Positions 25,174 to 34,155 of a stretch of 64,000 bases of DNA are shown piece after piece. Position 1 is the first letter of the stretch; every line of letters starts with the position of its first letter. The stretch spans positions 124,001-188,000 of the forward strand of contig JAHCIT010000006.1 of assembly GCA_026129095.1 (NCBI GenBank). The letters are read 5' to 3'. The position numbers and the translations under genes are program-made. Source of the stretch: Deltaproteobacteria bacterium (GTDB lineage: Bacteria; JAGRBM01; JAHCIT01). The notes beneath the pieces were generated by a model that made no database searches, was not told the DNA's origin, and saw nothing but the letters and a program-made list of their open reading frames with translations.

Positions 25174-25983
25174 TTAGTTCCGCTTGAGGATTTTCACCGC
25201 TTGCGGTCCCAGCCGGCGGAGCACCGGCCCGGCGGCCGGACCCAGAAGGGGTGCGACTCCATAAACCGCCGGATAATGGAGCGAATCCCGGCCCTTTTCG
25301 AGCGCCTCGCGGAGCTTGCGGGCCAGTTCCACCGGGGTTCCGGTTGGCACTGGCGGCAGGCCGTCGGAACCCAGGGCTTTCGCCGTACCGCGAAGCATGT
25401 CCGTATCAACCGGACCGGGATAAACGCTGAGAATCCCGACCCCCGTCCCGTGGGTTTCGGCGCGAAGCACGTCGTCCAGCATCGACAGCGCCCGCTTGGT
25501 CGCGCAGTAGATCGCCGATCCCGGCACGGCCACGAACGCAAAGCCCGATGAAACCGACACGATCACCCCCTTGCGGCGGGAGATCATTCCCGGCAGAACG
25601 GCGCGGGCCAGTTCCACCGGCGCGGCGAAGTTCACCTCGATCGCGTCGCGGAGATCTTTCGGGTTCGCGTCGGCAAAGGTCGAAACCCCGCCCGAAATCC
25701 CGGCATTATTAACGAGAATATCAACCGCTCCGGCGGCCTGCTCAATTCCGGTGCCGAGGGGCCCGGCCGTCCCCGCCCTGGAAAGATCCGCCGGGAACAC
25801 GGACGCCGAGGGAGCCCCCAGGTTCCGGGCCTCGGCGGCGAGTGCCTCCAGCCGCTCCTTCCGGCGTGCCACCAGCGAGAGCTTGGCTCCGGCTCGGGCC
25901 AGTTCACGTGCCACTGCCTCGCCTATTCCGGACGACGCACCGGTGACAACGACATGCAGGCCGGACAGGTTGAGCTTGGGCAT
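25174..25983 (-). CDS. Short-chain dehydrogenase/reductase
   Basis: A 269-residue classical SDR. TGASSGIGEAVA is the Rossmann cofactor motif, ILVNNAGISGG the NAG motif, and catalytic Ser (VSVSSGFAF) with YCATK (Tyr/Lys) follow, then YPGPVDTDM. The 'VARRKERLEAL' segment after the second strand suggests NADP(H). Substrate unknown. The start is the ATG at 25983, and the next gene downstream on the same strand is plsC, 70 bp away. The transketolase-like gene ends 65 bp upstream, so co-transcription is possible. No feature ties it to a pathway. Confidence 0.85.
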   Translation of the reverse strand: MPKLNLSGLHVVVTGASSGIGEAVARELARAGAKLSLVARRKERLEALAAEARNLGAPSASVFPADLSRAGTAGPLGTGIEQAAGAVDILVNNAGISGGVSTFADANPKDLRDAIEVNFAAPVELARAVLPGMISRRKGVIVSVSSGFAFVAVPGSAIYCATKRALSMLDDVLRAETHGTGVGILSVYPGPVDTDMLRGTAKALGSDGLPPVPTGTPVELARKLREALEKGRDSLHYPAVYGVAPLLGPAAGPVLRRLGPQAVKILKRN

Positions 25984-26047
25984 GACAGGAACTCCTGAAA
26001 CACGGGATAGTGCGGGTACGCCGCAGTAAGCAGGGATATACGGCCTG

Positions 26048-28318
26048 CTATCTCAGTGCCCGCTGGGCGGCCTTGACGATATCGGCCACAGCGAGGCCGT
26101 ACCGGTCGTAGATCACGAGCGGGCTCTCGCTCATGGTCTGGCCGTGGGGACTACCGGTCTTCCCAAGGCCGGGGAGTTTCTTCTTCCCCTTGCGCCCCGA
26201 AAGGATTTTCGCCGCGTTCTGGGCAAGGCAGCCAGCCACAAGGCCCGCCAGCCCCCTTGCCGAATCGCTGCCGCCCACAAATCCGTCCTCCACCGTCACC
26301 ACCGAGTCGTACGACTGGAGGATCTTCACGATTCTGGAGATGGGGAACGGCTTCACCTGCCCGACGAAGTAGACATCCACCGGCTGTTTCTTCTTTTCCA
26401 GCGCCTCGCGGGCCATCAGCGCACGGTAGAGAACCGGGCCCGTGACCACTATTGCCGTCTTCGCCTTCGGCGACGACCGCACCAGCGTCACCGGCTCGAA
26501 CTTCCAGCCGGGACCAAAAAGCGGCTCGCCGGGTTTCCCCTGCCTGGAAACCGTCGGGACCACATCCCGCGGACCGATATACAGGGCGAAGTCGTTGAGC
26601 CGGTACATCTCGCGAATCACATGGACAGCATGGTTGGCATCGGCCGGAACGAACGCACGCCGCAGTCGCGGCAGCTCGAACGCCAGATCAATCCCGTGAA
26701 GGGCATGGGCCGTGATGCCGTCCTTGCCGGGATTGAGGCCGTTGTGGCTGGAGATCACCTTCACCGGAACGCCGACGGTCAGGCCCGGCTCGTCGTGGCC
26801 GGAAATGTCCTGCTGGTAGTCGGCGAACTCAAGTCCCTCGCGCCCCACGCCCTGGATGAAGGCAGCGAACGTCGAGGCCGCCACGGTGGGCAGCTTGCCC
26901 TTGCCTCCGCCATTGGCAAGCTGCGTGAGTCCTTCGTAGATATACCCCGCCGCCGCGAGGAATGCCCCGCGCTCGCGGATGCCGGCCTGGATGAATCGCC
27001 TGCCGAGCGGCTTTTCCAGCACGCCGAGCTGGGTCGAGCCGCCAAGGTCCATGTCAACCGCGGCCATGTGCTCCGCGTTTTTTGCGGCGAGCGCTTTCAG
27101 TGCCACATTCACGCCCTTTCGCGGCGATACCCAGTCGGCCCCGTGATCTCCCTTCACCAGCAGTTCGCTCGCCGACGGCGGGAATGTCTCCGGCCAGTCG
27201 AACTCGTAGTTCGTGGCCGACGACGGTGCCGGGCGGGCGCGGAACGTCACTTTCCGGGCAGGCGGCGCGGAGAGCGCCTCTTCCCCGGATGTCAGCGCCA
27301 GCGCGGCCCGGATCGCCTGCACGTTTTCCTTCTTGAGATTGCCGTCATGGTGATTGACCGGCTTCTCCAGCGGTTTGCCCTTCCGCTCGGCGTTGATCGT
27401 GGCGATGATCCCGTCTTCCCAGGCGCGGATACCGCGCCCCATGATCGAACCGGGGACCCACAGTTCCTCGTCCGGCGAGAACCCCCACTTCGACGGATTT
27501 TCCAGGACCTGCCTTGCCGGTTTCGTCTCACCGGCCGGGTAGATGAAAACCGGCCCCTCGCCCTTGCGGCACAGGAGTGCCGCCTCGCGGAGCGCACGGT
27601 AGAACCCCTCGAAATCGTGCAGTGAAACCGTTTCGATCACCTGCACACCGGCCGCCCTCGCCTTGGCGGCAGGATTGCCGCACGGGTCCACCGACTGCGT
27701 GGTGCCGGAAAGCTGCATGGCATTCAGCGCCGGGATGAACACGCACGGGGCGCGGCGGTTTGCCGCGATCTCCAGCGCCTCCATCGCCGACCCCTCCTGC
27801 ATGGAGCCATCGCTCGTGAAAACGTAGGTTACTCCGTCCCGGCCCGCTCCCTGGTTCCACAGCGCCATCCCGACGCCGCCTGCATCGTTCCCAAGGCGGC
27901 CCGTGTTCATGCTCCCGCCTGCAATCGGCGTCACATGGCCGCCGATGGGCTCCGAGGTTCGGAAACCGTTGATGACGTCTTCCGGCGTGATGTAGCCATG
28001 CTGGGAGAGCGCGGCGAAATAGCCCGCCGCCACGTGGCCCTGGGCGATGAAGAAGTCGTCTCCGCGGGAGCGGTCCATCACCGAGAGGACCAGTTCCAGC
28101 GGGTCGATGATCTCCAGCGCGCCGCCCAGGTGGTCCTCGCCCACGCGGGCCACGCAATCGACCGCCGTAAGGCGCGCCCTCTTGGCGCGAGCCGTGAGTT
28201 CCGTCACCAGGGACGGGGACAGTGACGGAGTTTCCTCAAGGCGGATGCGAGGATCGATGATCTCACGGACAAGCGCGGCACCGGTATTGCGGCGGGTGAT
28301 CGGATCGCTGGTGTTCAT
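26048..28318 (-). CDS. Divergent transketolase-like ThDP enzyme
   Basis: A 756-residue thiamine diphosphate protein with the transketolase domain order: ThDP-binding N-terminal domain (about 40-330), central pyrimidine-binding domain (about 390-590) and a C-terminal domain from about 600. The expected GDG of the ThDP/metal motif is SDG (TSDGSMQEG), and the usual asparagine metal ligand region is ALNAMQL instead of DNN/DDNGI. The central domain retains the catalytic Glu segment (GIRERGAFLAAAG). Histidines near the N-terminus (QGHVAAGY, GGHVTP) fit transketolase. It has extra C-terminal Lys/Gly-rich sequence (SGRKGKKKLPGLGKTG). Substrate may differ from sugar phosphates. Confidence 0.75.
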   Translation of the reverse strand: MNTSDPITRRNTGAALVREIIDPRIRLEETPSLSPSLVTELTARAKRARLTAVDCVARVGEDHLGGALEIIDPLELVLSVMDRSRGDDFFIAQGHVAAGYFAALSQHGYITPEDVINGFRTSEPIGGHVTPIAGGSMNTGRLGNDAGGVGMALWNQGAGRDGVTYVFTSDGSMQEGSAMEALEIAANRRAPCVFIPALNAMQLSGTTQSVDPCGNPAAKARAAGVQVIETVSLHDFEGFYRALREAALLCRKGEGPVFIYPAGETKPARQVLENPSKWGFSPDEELWVPGSIMGRGIRAWEDGIIATINAERKGKPLEKPVNHHDGNLKKENVQAIRAALALTSGEEALSAPPARKVTFRARPAPSSATNYEFDWPETFPPSASELLVKGDHGADWVSPRKGVNVALKALAAKNAEHMAAVDMDLGGSTQLGVLEKPLGRRFIQAGIRERGAFLAAAGYIYEGLTQLANGGGKGKLPTVAASTFAAFIQGVGREGLEFADYQQDISGHDEPGLTVGVPVKVISSHNGLNPGKDGITAHALHGIDLAFELPRLRRAFVPADANHAVHVIREMYRLNDFALYIGPRDVVPTVSRQGKPGEPLFGPGWKFEPVTLVRSSPKAKTAIVVTGPVLYRALMAREALEKKKQPVDVYFVGQVKPFPISRIVKILQSYDSVVTVEDGFVGGSDSARGLAGLVAGCLAQNAAKILSGRKGKKKLPGLGKTGSPHGQTMSESPLVIYDRYGLAVADIVKAAQRALR

Positions 28319-28400
28319 GGGGCCCCTTTGGATGCTGAAGGACTACCGGCCGGGGGAAGTAATACTCCCGGACGGGCGCAATCAAGGGCAATGGGACCGC

Positions 28401-29291
28401 TTACTGGACGCCGAGCAGCTCGACCTCGAAATGGAGGTTTGAGTAGGCCTTGATCTTGGGGCCCATCGCCCGTTCGCCGTAGGCGAGCCCCGCCGGGATA
28501 AGCAGCAGGCGCTTTTCGCCCACCTTCATCCCCTTCACGCCCATGTCCCAGCCCTGGATAACCTGGCCCTGCCCGAGCTGGAACTCGAACGGCTGGCCGC
28601 GGTCCAGGGAGGAGTCGAACTTGTCACCAAGCTGCCCGTTTTCCCAGATCCTGCCGGTATAGTGGACCGACACCTTCTGGCCCAGTTGCGCCTCCGCGCC
28701 GGAACCCTTCTTCACGGTCTGCCAGAAAAGACCGCTTTCCTCGACCGTCCATTTGGACTTTTCCTTTTCATCCATCGTGATGGGCTTGGCATTGGCCGCG
28801 AGCTTGGCTGCCCGTTCTTCCATCATCCGCTGGCGGGCCGCCTCGCGTTCCTTTTTCACTTCTTCCTGGTTTTTCACCGCCACCAGCTCGGTCTCGAAGA
28901 ACAGGGTCGAGTTGGCCGGTATCTTGGGCCGGCCCTGCGGTCCGTAGGCGATATCCGGCGGGATGATGAGAAGACGCTGCTCCCCCACCTTCATCCCGGC
29001 AATCCCCTCATCCCATCCCTTGATCACCCGCCCGGTGCCGACGGTGAACTGGAGCGGCTGCCCCCGGTCACGGGACGTATCGAACTGGTCGCCCTTCTTC
29101 CCGCCAACCCAGAGCCAGCCGGTGTAGTGAACCGACACCTGATCGCCCTTTTCGGCCACGCGGTCGCCCGTTCCGGGCTTTGCGATCTTTATCTTGAGGC
29201 CGCTCGGACGGGTCTCGAAACCGTCGGAGCAGGCAGCCATGAGGGCCAGTGAACCGATGACAGCAATCGAACGAACCAGAATCCTGCGCAT
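28401..29291 (-). CDS. Lipoprotein with two FKBP-type prolyl isomerase domains
   Basis: A 296-residue peptidyl-prolyl cis-trans isomerase. A signal sequence with lipobox (SLALMAAC) places it in the periplasm, anchored by lipid. Residues about 45-140 and 195-295 are two FKBP domains; each has VSVHYTG, FDTSRDRGQP or FDSSLDRGQP, and VIxGWDxGxxGMKVGExRLLIIP. A charged, helical linker rich in E/K/R and A separates them. The start is the ATG at 29291 (upstream start not used); AGAGG lies upstream. It is the first gene of its own transcription unit, divergent from the HSDL2-like SDR. Tandem FKBP lipoproteins are uncommon but known. Confidence 0.92.
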   Translation of the reverse strand: MRRILVRSIAVIGSLALMAACSDGFETRPSGLKIKIAKPGTGDRVAEKGDQVSVHYTGWLWVGGKKGDQFDTSRDRGQPLQFTVGTGRVIKGWDEGIAGMKVGEQRLLIIPPDIAYGPQGRPKIPANSTLFFETELVAVKNQEEVKKEREAARQRMMEERAAKLAANAKPITMDEKEKSKWTVEESGLFWQTVKKGSGAEAQLGQKVSVHYTGRIWENGQLGDKFDSSLDRGQPFEFQLGQGQVIQGWDMGVKGMKVGEKRLLLIPAGLAYGERAMGPKIKAYSNLHFEVELLGVQ

Positions 29292-29512
29292 GTGGGGTCT
29301 TTTCCTCTCAGGCGGCATGCGTTTGGTTGCAAAGGCACGCCACCATCAAACCGGTGTGGATTTCATCAACGGACGCCGGAATCAGTAGGTGGCCGGAACG
29401 GGCGATTGCAAGAAGCCCCCCCCTCTCGCCTTCCCGCGTCAAAACGGATAAGGGAGTGACGGCTGCGGGCACCGTCACCACCAAAGACGGGCTCGACCGG
29501 AAGGAAACCACC

Positions 29513-30334
29513 ATGAGCCTCAAGGGGAAAACGCTGTTCATAACGGGTGCAAGCCGCGGCATCGGGCTCGCCATCGCCGTCAGGGCGGCCAGGGACGGAG
29601 CCAACGTGGCCGTTGCGGCCAAAACCACCGAGCCGCACCCCAAGCTGGCCGGGACGATCTACACGGCTGCCAAGGAGATCGAGGCAGCCGGTGGCAAGGC
29701 GCTGCCGCTCGTTGTGGACGTGCGGAACGAGGAAGAAGTCGAGGCGGCCGTGAAAAAGACGGCCGAAACCTTCGGCGGCATTGATATCCTCGTCAACAAT
29801 GCCAGCGCGATCAGCCTGACCGGCACGCTCCAGACGCCGATGAAAAAATTCGACCTCATGCACCAGATCAACCTGCGTGGCACGTTCCTTTGTTCGCAGA
29901 AGTGCATCCCCTTCCTGAAGAAAGGCAACAACCCCCACGTCCTCAACCTCGCTCCCCCGCTCAACATGGAAGAAAAGTGGTTCCGTCCGCACGTGGCCTA
30001 TACGATGGCCAAGTTTGGCATGAGCGAGTGCGTGCTTGGCATGGCAGGCGAGTTCCGGTCTGACGGCATCGCGTTCAACGCCCTGTGGCCCCGGACGGCC
30101 ATCGCCACGGCCGCCATCGGCAACATGCCGGGCGGCGAGATGATGATGAAAAGCTCGCGCAAGCCGGAGATCATGGCCGACGCCGCCTACATCATCTTCA
30201 ACCGGCCCAGCCGCGAATGCACGGGCAAGTTCTTCATTGACGATGAAGTGCTCGCCTCCGCCGGAATCACCGACCTGGAGAAATACTCCGTCACACCGGG
30301 CGCGAAGCTGATGCCGGATTTCTTCATCGACTGA
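29513..30334 (+). CDS. SDR family oxidoreductase, HSDL2-like
   Basis: A 273-residue short-chain dehydrogenase resembling HSDL2 (hydroxysteroid dehydrogenase-like protein 2). TGASRGIGLAIA is the cofactor motif, ILVNNASAISLTG the NAG region, and YTMAKFGMS holds the catalytic Tyr/Lys, followed by NALWPRTAIATAA, an HSDL2-type segment. The upstream open frame is non-coding; the ATG at 29513 has AAGGAAAC before it. It is followed by the peroxiredoxin-like gene 13 bp downstream. HSDL2 proteins are associated with lipid and fatty-acyl metabolism, but the substrate is not defined. Confidence 0.87.
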   Translation: MSLKGKTLFITGASRGIGLAIAVRAARDGANVAVAAKTTEPHPKLAGTIYTAAKEIEAAGGKALPLVVDVRNEEEVEAAVKKTAETFGGIDILVNNASAISLTGTLQTPMKKFDLMHQINLRGTFLCSQKCIPFLKKGNNPHVLNLAPPLNMEEKWFRPHVAYTMAKFGMSECVLGMAGEFRSDGIAFNALWPRTAIATAAIGNMPGGEMMMKSSRKPEIMADAAYIIFNRPSRECTGKFFIDDEVLASAGITDLEKYSVTPGAKLMPDFFID

Positions 30335-30347
30335 AAGGGGATTACCC

Positions 30348-30875
30348 ATGCGCCTCAAGCCCGGCACCAGGGCCCCCGACTTCACAGCCGATGTGTGGAA
30401 CGGAACCACACTGAAGCTGTCGGACTACGCCGGCAAGAGGGTCTGGCTCGCGTTCTTCCGCTATGCGTCCTGCCCGCTCTGCAACCTGCGGGTTCATGAC
30501 ATCATCAGGCGTCATGACGAGTTCACGTCGAAAGGCGTACAGGTGCTGGCCGTGTTCCAGTCGCCGAAGGAGTCGATCTCCGGGTATGTGGGCAAGCAGG
30601 CCCCGCCCTTCCCGCTCATCAGCGACCCGGAGGAAAAGCTCTACAGGATATACGGGCTGGAGTCGGGCCTTGGCGCATATCTCTCGCCCGGCAACCTGCC
30701 GCACCTCGCCCGTGCCGCAAAAGAAGGCTTCATGAGCACCTACTCCGAGGGAACCCGGACCCGGATCCCCGGCGATTTCCTGATCGGGCCTGATGGGGTG
30801 ATCCAGGCGGTGTTCTACGGGGAGAAAATCTCCGACCACATCCCGTTCGAAACCGTCGAAAAGTGGATGGGCTGA
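30348..30875 (+). CDS. Peroxiredoxin-like (AhpC/TSA family) protein
   Basis: A 175-residue thioredoxin-fold protein of the AhpC/TSA group. The N-terminal RAPDFTADVWNG matches the family opening, and the active-site segment is YASCPLCNLRVHD, a CxxC that suggests a thioredoxin-like or Prx-like type 2 enzyme. The GVIQAVFYG segment is the terminal strand. It would reduce peroxides or disulfides in the cytosol. It starts 13 bp after the SDR stop with AAAGGGG upstream, so the two genes are probably one operon. It converges with the transporter fusion, which ends 2 bp away. Confidence 0.85.
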   Translation: MRLKPGTRAPDFTADVWNGTTLKLSDYAGKRVWLAFFRYASCPLCNLRVHDIIRRHDEFTSKGVQVLAVFQSPKESISGYVGKQAPPFPLISDPEEKLYRIYGLESGLGAYLSPGNLPHLARAAKEGFMSTYSEGTRTRIPGDFLIGPDGVIQAVFYGEKISDHIPFETVEKWMG

Positions 30876-30876
30876 G

Positions 30877-33800
30877 TCAGCCTGTTCCCTGCCGGGAAGC
30901 GATCAGTTCCCGTATCCGCTCGTCGGACTTGCGGAGCCGTGCCGTGAGAACGGCAAAAACCCCGCGGGAAATCTCGGGCCGGTCGACGAGGATCTCGAAA
31001 AAATCCTCCTGCGTGATGCGAAGCGCGAGCAGCGGTTCGGTGGCCGCCACGGATGCCGAGCGCATGGCATTGTCCAGGATCGCCATCTCGCCGAAGCACT
31101 CGCCGGGACCGAGCTCGGCGAGGTCGTTCCCGCCCAGATAGACCCGGACCTTGCCGTGTACAATGAGGTACAGCGCATCGCCGGGATCGCCCGCCTCGAA
31201 TACGGTCTGGCCCGCCTCGTAGGTGACGGCATGGGCCGCCTCTGCCAGGCCGACGAGATCATCTCCGGCGACCTGCTGGAACAGCGATACGCCCTTCAGG
31301 AACAGGACCCGTTCAAGAGTGGTAAGCATGCGGTATGGACCTCCAGGCAGGCTGCGGGACTGATCGTGCTCGATCACCCGCCGGACGCGCCATTTCCGGG
31401 CGGCCTCCAGCAGGGAACCGGCCGAACTGCCGTCACCGGCAGCGGCAAAATAGAGTTCTTCGATGACAAGCGGCGACAGGAAACTGTCATCTGCCGGCAA
31501 CCCTGACTGCGCCGCACGGGGCAGGGAACGTACCCAGACAGCCGCCAGATATGGATCGCTGCCGCCCGTCAGGAACCGGCGTGCCGCCGCCTCATCCTCG
31601 GCAAACCGGGGATACCTGTCCCGAAGCGCCTCGTATGCTTCACCGCGCGACTGGGGATCAATCAGCGGAACGATCCAGCTCCGGTCGTCCTGATCGAGCA
31701 GGTTGTCGAGTGCCTCAATGGCCGTGCCGGCACGGATGCGGTCGCCGCTCTCGATCCCGTACCGTATCCTCGATATCGATTCATAAGGATATTTCAGCCT
31801 GAGCAGGGAGAATACCCGCCGCCAGCAGAAGCGGATCCGCTGCTCGACCGCTTCCGACAGGAGCCTGTCACCATCCTCCAGATACTGCATGCGGGACAGC
31901 CAGCGGCAGGCCGTTTCACCCTCCAGAGACAGAAGACGGTTGATCTCGGCCCGCGCCACCGGGAGTTTCCATCTTTCACGAAGACGCGCGACATGGTGGA
32001 GCACTTGGGTGCGGAGACTCTCGTCCGGTGTACCTGCAACATTCCACAGGATTTCGGCGGCGCCCGGCCGGTCAATCCGGCGGATGAGCTGCGGTATCCG
32101 GAGCCGCGTGTCGACCGGGAGGCTGTTATCCTGCAGTGCTCCGCCCAGTCCGTCCATCGCCGCCTCGCCATACCGTTCGATTGCCCCGGCAGCGACCGAA
32201 CGCAGGTGGAAATCCCCCAGCGCGTCGATAAGGCGGGGAAGCAGTCTCGGATTGGCGAGTTTTCCGGCGGCAGCGAAAGCCTCCCGGCGGACGACGGTGG
32301 ATGCGTCATCCATCAGTCCGAGCAACGAACGGCCGAAGGCCTTCACCTCCGATTCGCCGATGATCCGGGCAGCCCGGATTCTCTCGTTGTCGCCTCCCGA
32401 CAGCAGCCGCCGGATGTGGTCGGCCGAGGCCAGGACTCCCTCCAGTCCGGCATTCCGGATCAGGGAAACCACGGCGGCATCGATTTCACCGGGATCGCCT
32501 TTCAGAAAGATGCGGCCAAACCGCTCGATTGCCTCCTCGCTCCGCAAGGCACCATAGGCCGCGATGGCCGCAAGGCGGACTTCTGGATCGGGGTCATCCA
32601 GAAACGGTTCGACCCTTGCTGGCGGGACATCAGCCCCCTGTATCCGGCGAAGGGCGAATCCTCTCCGGGCGGGATCGCCCAGCAGGGATTCCAGCACAGG
32701 GCCCGCCTGCGCCGGCGCGATTTCCCTCAGTTCGTCCAGGGCGAAGCCGGCCTGGAAATCGTTTCCGGTCCTGATGCTCGCCGTCAGCTCGCGGATGATC
32801 TCGGGTGTCGCTGCCAGATGAATCTCCCCGGTTTCCAGCCGCCGCCGGGCGAGCGACTGGACCAGCGAATCGAGATACCGCTTCCGGAGGACCGCCACCG
32901 TCACGATCCACAGGGCGATGAGTGGCAGGGCCACCCAGGCGAGCCGGACCGGGCCAAGACCCACGCCGATCGCGGCCACGAGGAGCCCGCCCACGCCGTA
33001 GCCCACCGGCTTCACGACGCCCTCGATCAGCGATTTCAGCCGGGCCTTCACCTGCGGACCGAACGGATAGTACAGAAGCTGGATCGCCGAATCGTTGATC
33101 GTGAACTGGAATGCATTGTCGCTGAACTTGATGGCGGTCGCCGCCGCAAGGCTCCCTGCCGTGAGCCACAGCCAGAGGTTCCCCGCCCCCATGAGGACCG
33201 GCATCACGATCAGGCCCGCCGCCATGCCGAACGCCGCCAGCAGCCGGGACGAGACAAAAAACTGGAACACGAACGCCAGCGCGCCAGTGGCCCCGTTAAA
33301 GAGGGCGAAGTAGGCGGCCAGCTTCTCGCCCGTATAGTGCTCCCGTGCGATCACCTTGAACTGGTAATCGCCGATGGTGGCGACCGTGTAGGTGACGATG
33401 AACAGCGCCACGATCCATCCGACATAGGCCGATCGCCAGAGGGCTGCTGCCGGGGCTGCTCCACTCACCCGCGTGGCCGGTGCGGCCCGGACAAACCGCC
33501 GGCCGGTCACGGTGATGGTCCAGGCGGTGAGCACCAGCAGTCCGGCGATGATAAGCAGGATGGCGCTCGTGCCGGTCATGCCGACCACGGCTCCGACCGC
33601 GAGACCACAGAAGACGGTCCCGATCATCCGCCCGCTGCCAATCACGCCAAACAGCCGTTTGGCTTCCCTGGGGTCGTGCAAGTCGCCCGACAGGGTCCAG
33701 AACTGCACAAGCAGGAGATTCGAGCTGATCTCCACGAACACGTACAGTCCCGCCACCGCCGGACGGAACCCGATCAGTTCGATCAGCGCCCAGGCCAGCC

Positions 33801-34107
33801 CGTATACGCCCGCGACGGCGAGCGCGAATCCGGCATTGAGACGGTCCCGGCGGTACCGGTCCGCCACCGCGGCGTAAAGCGGCACCACTGCCGCTGATAC
33901 TGCGGCATAGGCCACCGACATCCACGGGAGCCATCGCGTCGGGTAGGTGTCGAGGAAAAGGGCGTCCCGGGCGGTCCTGCCGGCCGTGAAAATCACTCCG
34001 ACCAGAAACAGGTACAGGAACAGCAATAGTGTCCGGGGGAGTTCTCCCGGCCGGATGTTGAGCCTTTCAGTCAGGCCGGAATGCGTACCCGGCGGGTGCT
34101 GGTTCAC
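30877..34107 (-). CDS. Nucleotide-transporter-like membrane protein fused to HEAT repeats and a cNMP-binding domain
   Basis: A 1076-residue fusion. Residues about 25-430 form about 11-12 transmembrane helices resembling the ATP:ADP antiporter (NTT/Tlc) and MFS-like family (FTAGRTARDALFLDTYP; FVEISSNLLLVQFWTLSGDL; SDNAFQFTINDSAIQLLYYP). Residues about 430-720 look like HEAT-type repeats (e.g. DDPDPEVRLAAIAAYGALRS, LGLMDDASTVVRREAFAAAG). Residues about 930-1055 are a cyclic nucleotide-binding domain (YEAGQTVFEAGDPGDALYLI, GECFGEMAILDNAMRSASVAA). The likely picture is a membrane transporter or sensor regulated by cNMP. No sensor histidine kinase or GGDEF is fused to it. GTG start; convergent with the peroxiredoxin gene. 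Confidence 0.83.
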   Translation of the reverse strand: MNQHPPGTHSGLTERLNIRPGELPRTLLLFLYLFLVGVIFTAGRTARDALFLDTYPTRWLPWMSVAYAAVSAAVVPLYAAVADRYRRDRLNAGFALAVAGVYGLAWALIELIGFRPAVAGLYVFVEISSNLLLVQFWTLSGDLHDPREAKRLFGVIGSGRMIGTVFCGLAVGAVVGMTGTSAILLIIAGLLVLTAWTITVTGRRFVRAAPATRVSGAAPAAALWRSAYVGWIVALFIVTYTVATIGDYQFKVIAREHYTGEKLAAYFALFNGATGALAFVFQFFVSSRLLAAFGMAAGLIVMPVLMGAGNLWLWLTAGSLAAATAIKFSDNAFQFTINDSAIQLLYYPFGPQVKARLKSLIEGVVKPVGYGVGGLLVAAIGVGLGPVRLAWVALPLIALWIVTVAVLRKRYLDSLVQSLARRRLETGEIHLAATPEIIRELTASIRTGNDFQAGFALDELREIAPAQAGPVLESLLGDPARRGFALRRIQGADVPPARVEPFLDDPDPEVRLAAIAAYGALRSEEAIERFGRIFLKGDPGEIDAAVVSLIRNAGLEGVLASADHIRRLLSGGDNERIRAARIIGESEVKAFGRSLLGLMDDASTVVRREAFAAAGKLANPRLLPRLIDALGDFHLRSVAAGAIERYGEAAMDGLGGALQDNSLPVDTRLRIPQLIRRIDRPGAAEILWNVAGTPDESLRTQVLHHVARLRERWKLPVARAEINRLLSLEGETACRWLSRMQYLEDGDRLLSEAVEQRIRFCWRRVFSLLRLKYPYESISRIRYGIESGDRIRAGTAIEALDNLLDQDDRSWIVPLIDPQSRGEAYEALRDRYPRFAEDEAAARRFLTGGSDPYLAAVWVRSLPRAAQSGLPADDSFLSPLVIEELYFAAAGDGSSAGSLLEAARKWRVRRVIEHDQSRSLPGGPYRMLTTLERVLFLKGVSLFQQVAGDDLVGLAEAAHAVTYEAGQTVFEAGDPGDALYLIVHGKVRVYLGGNDLAELGPGECFGEMAILDNAMRSASVAATEPLLALRITQEDFFEILVDRPEISRGVFAVLTARLRKSDERIRELIASRQGTG

Positions 34108-34155
34108 GAGGGTTCAGGCTAGGAGGTTTGCCACGGGTCGCCAATGACCGGCGTC

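Noticed and set aside
31993-33897. 634-aa open frame on the plus strand
   Set aside because: Antisense to the transporter-HEAT-cNMP gene; low-complexity, no motifs.
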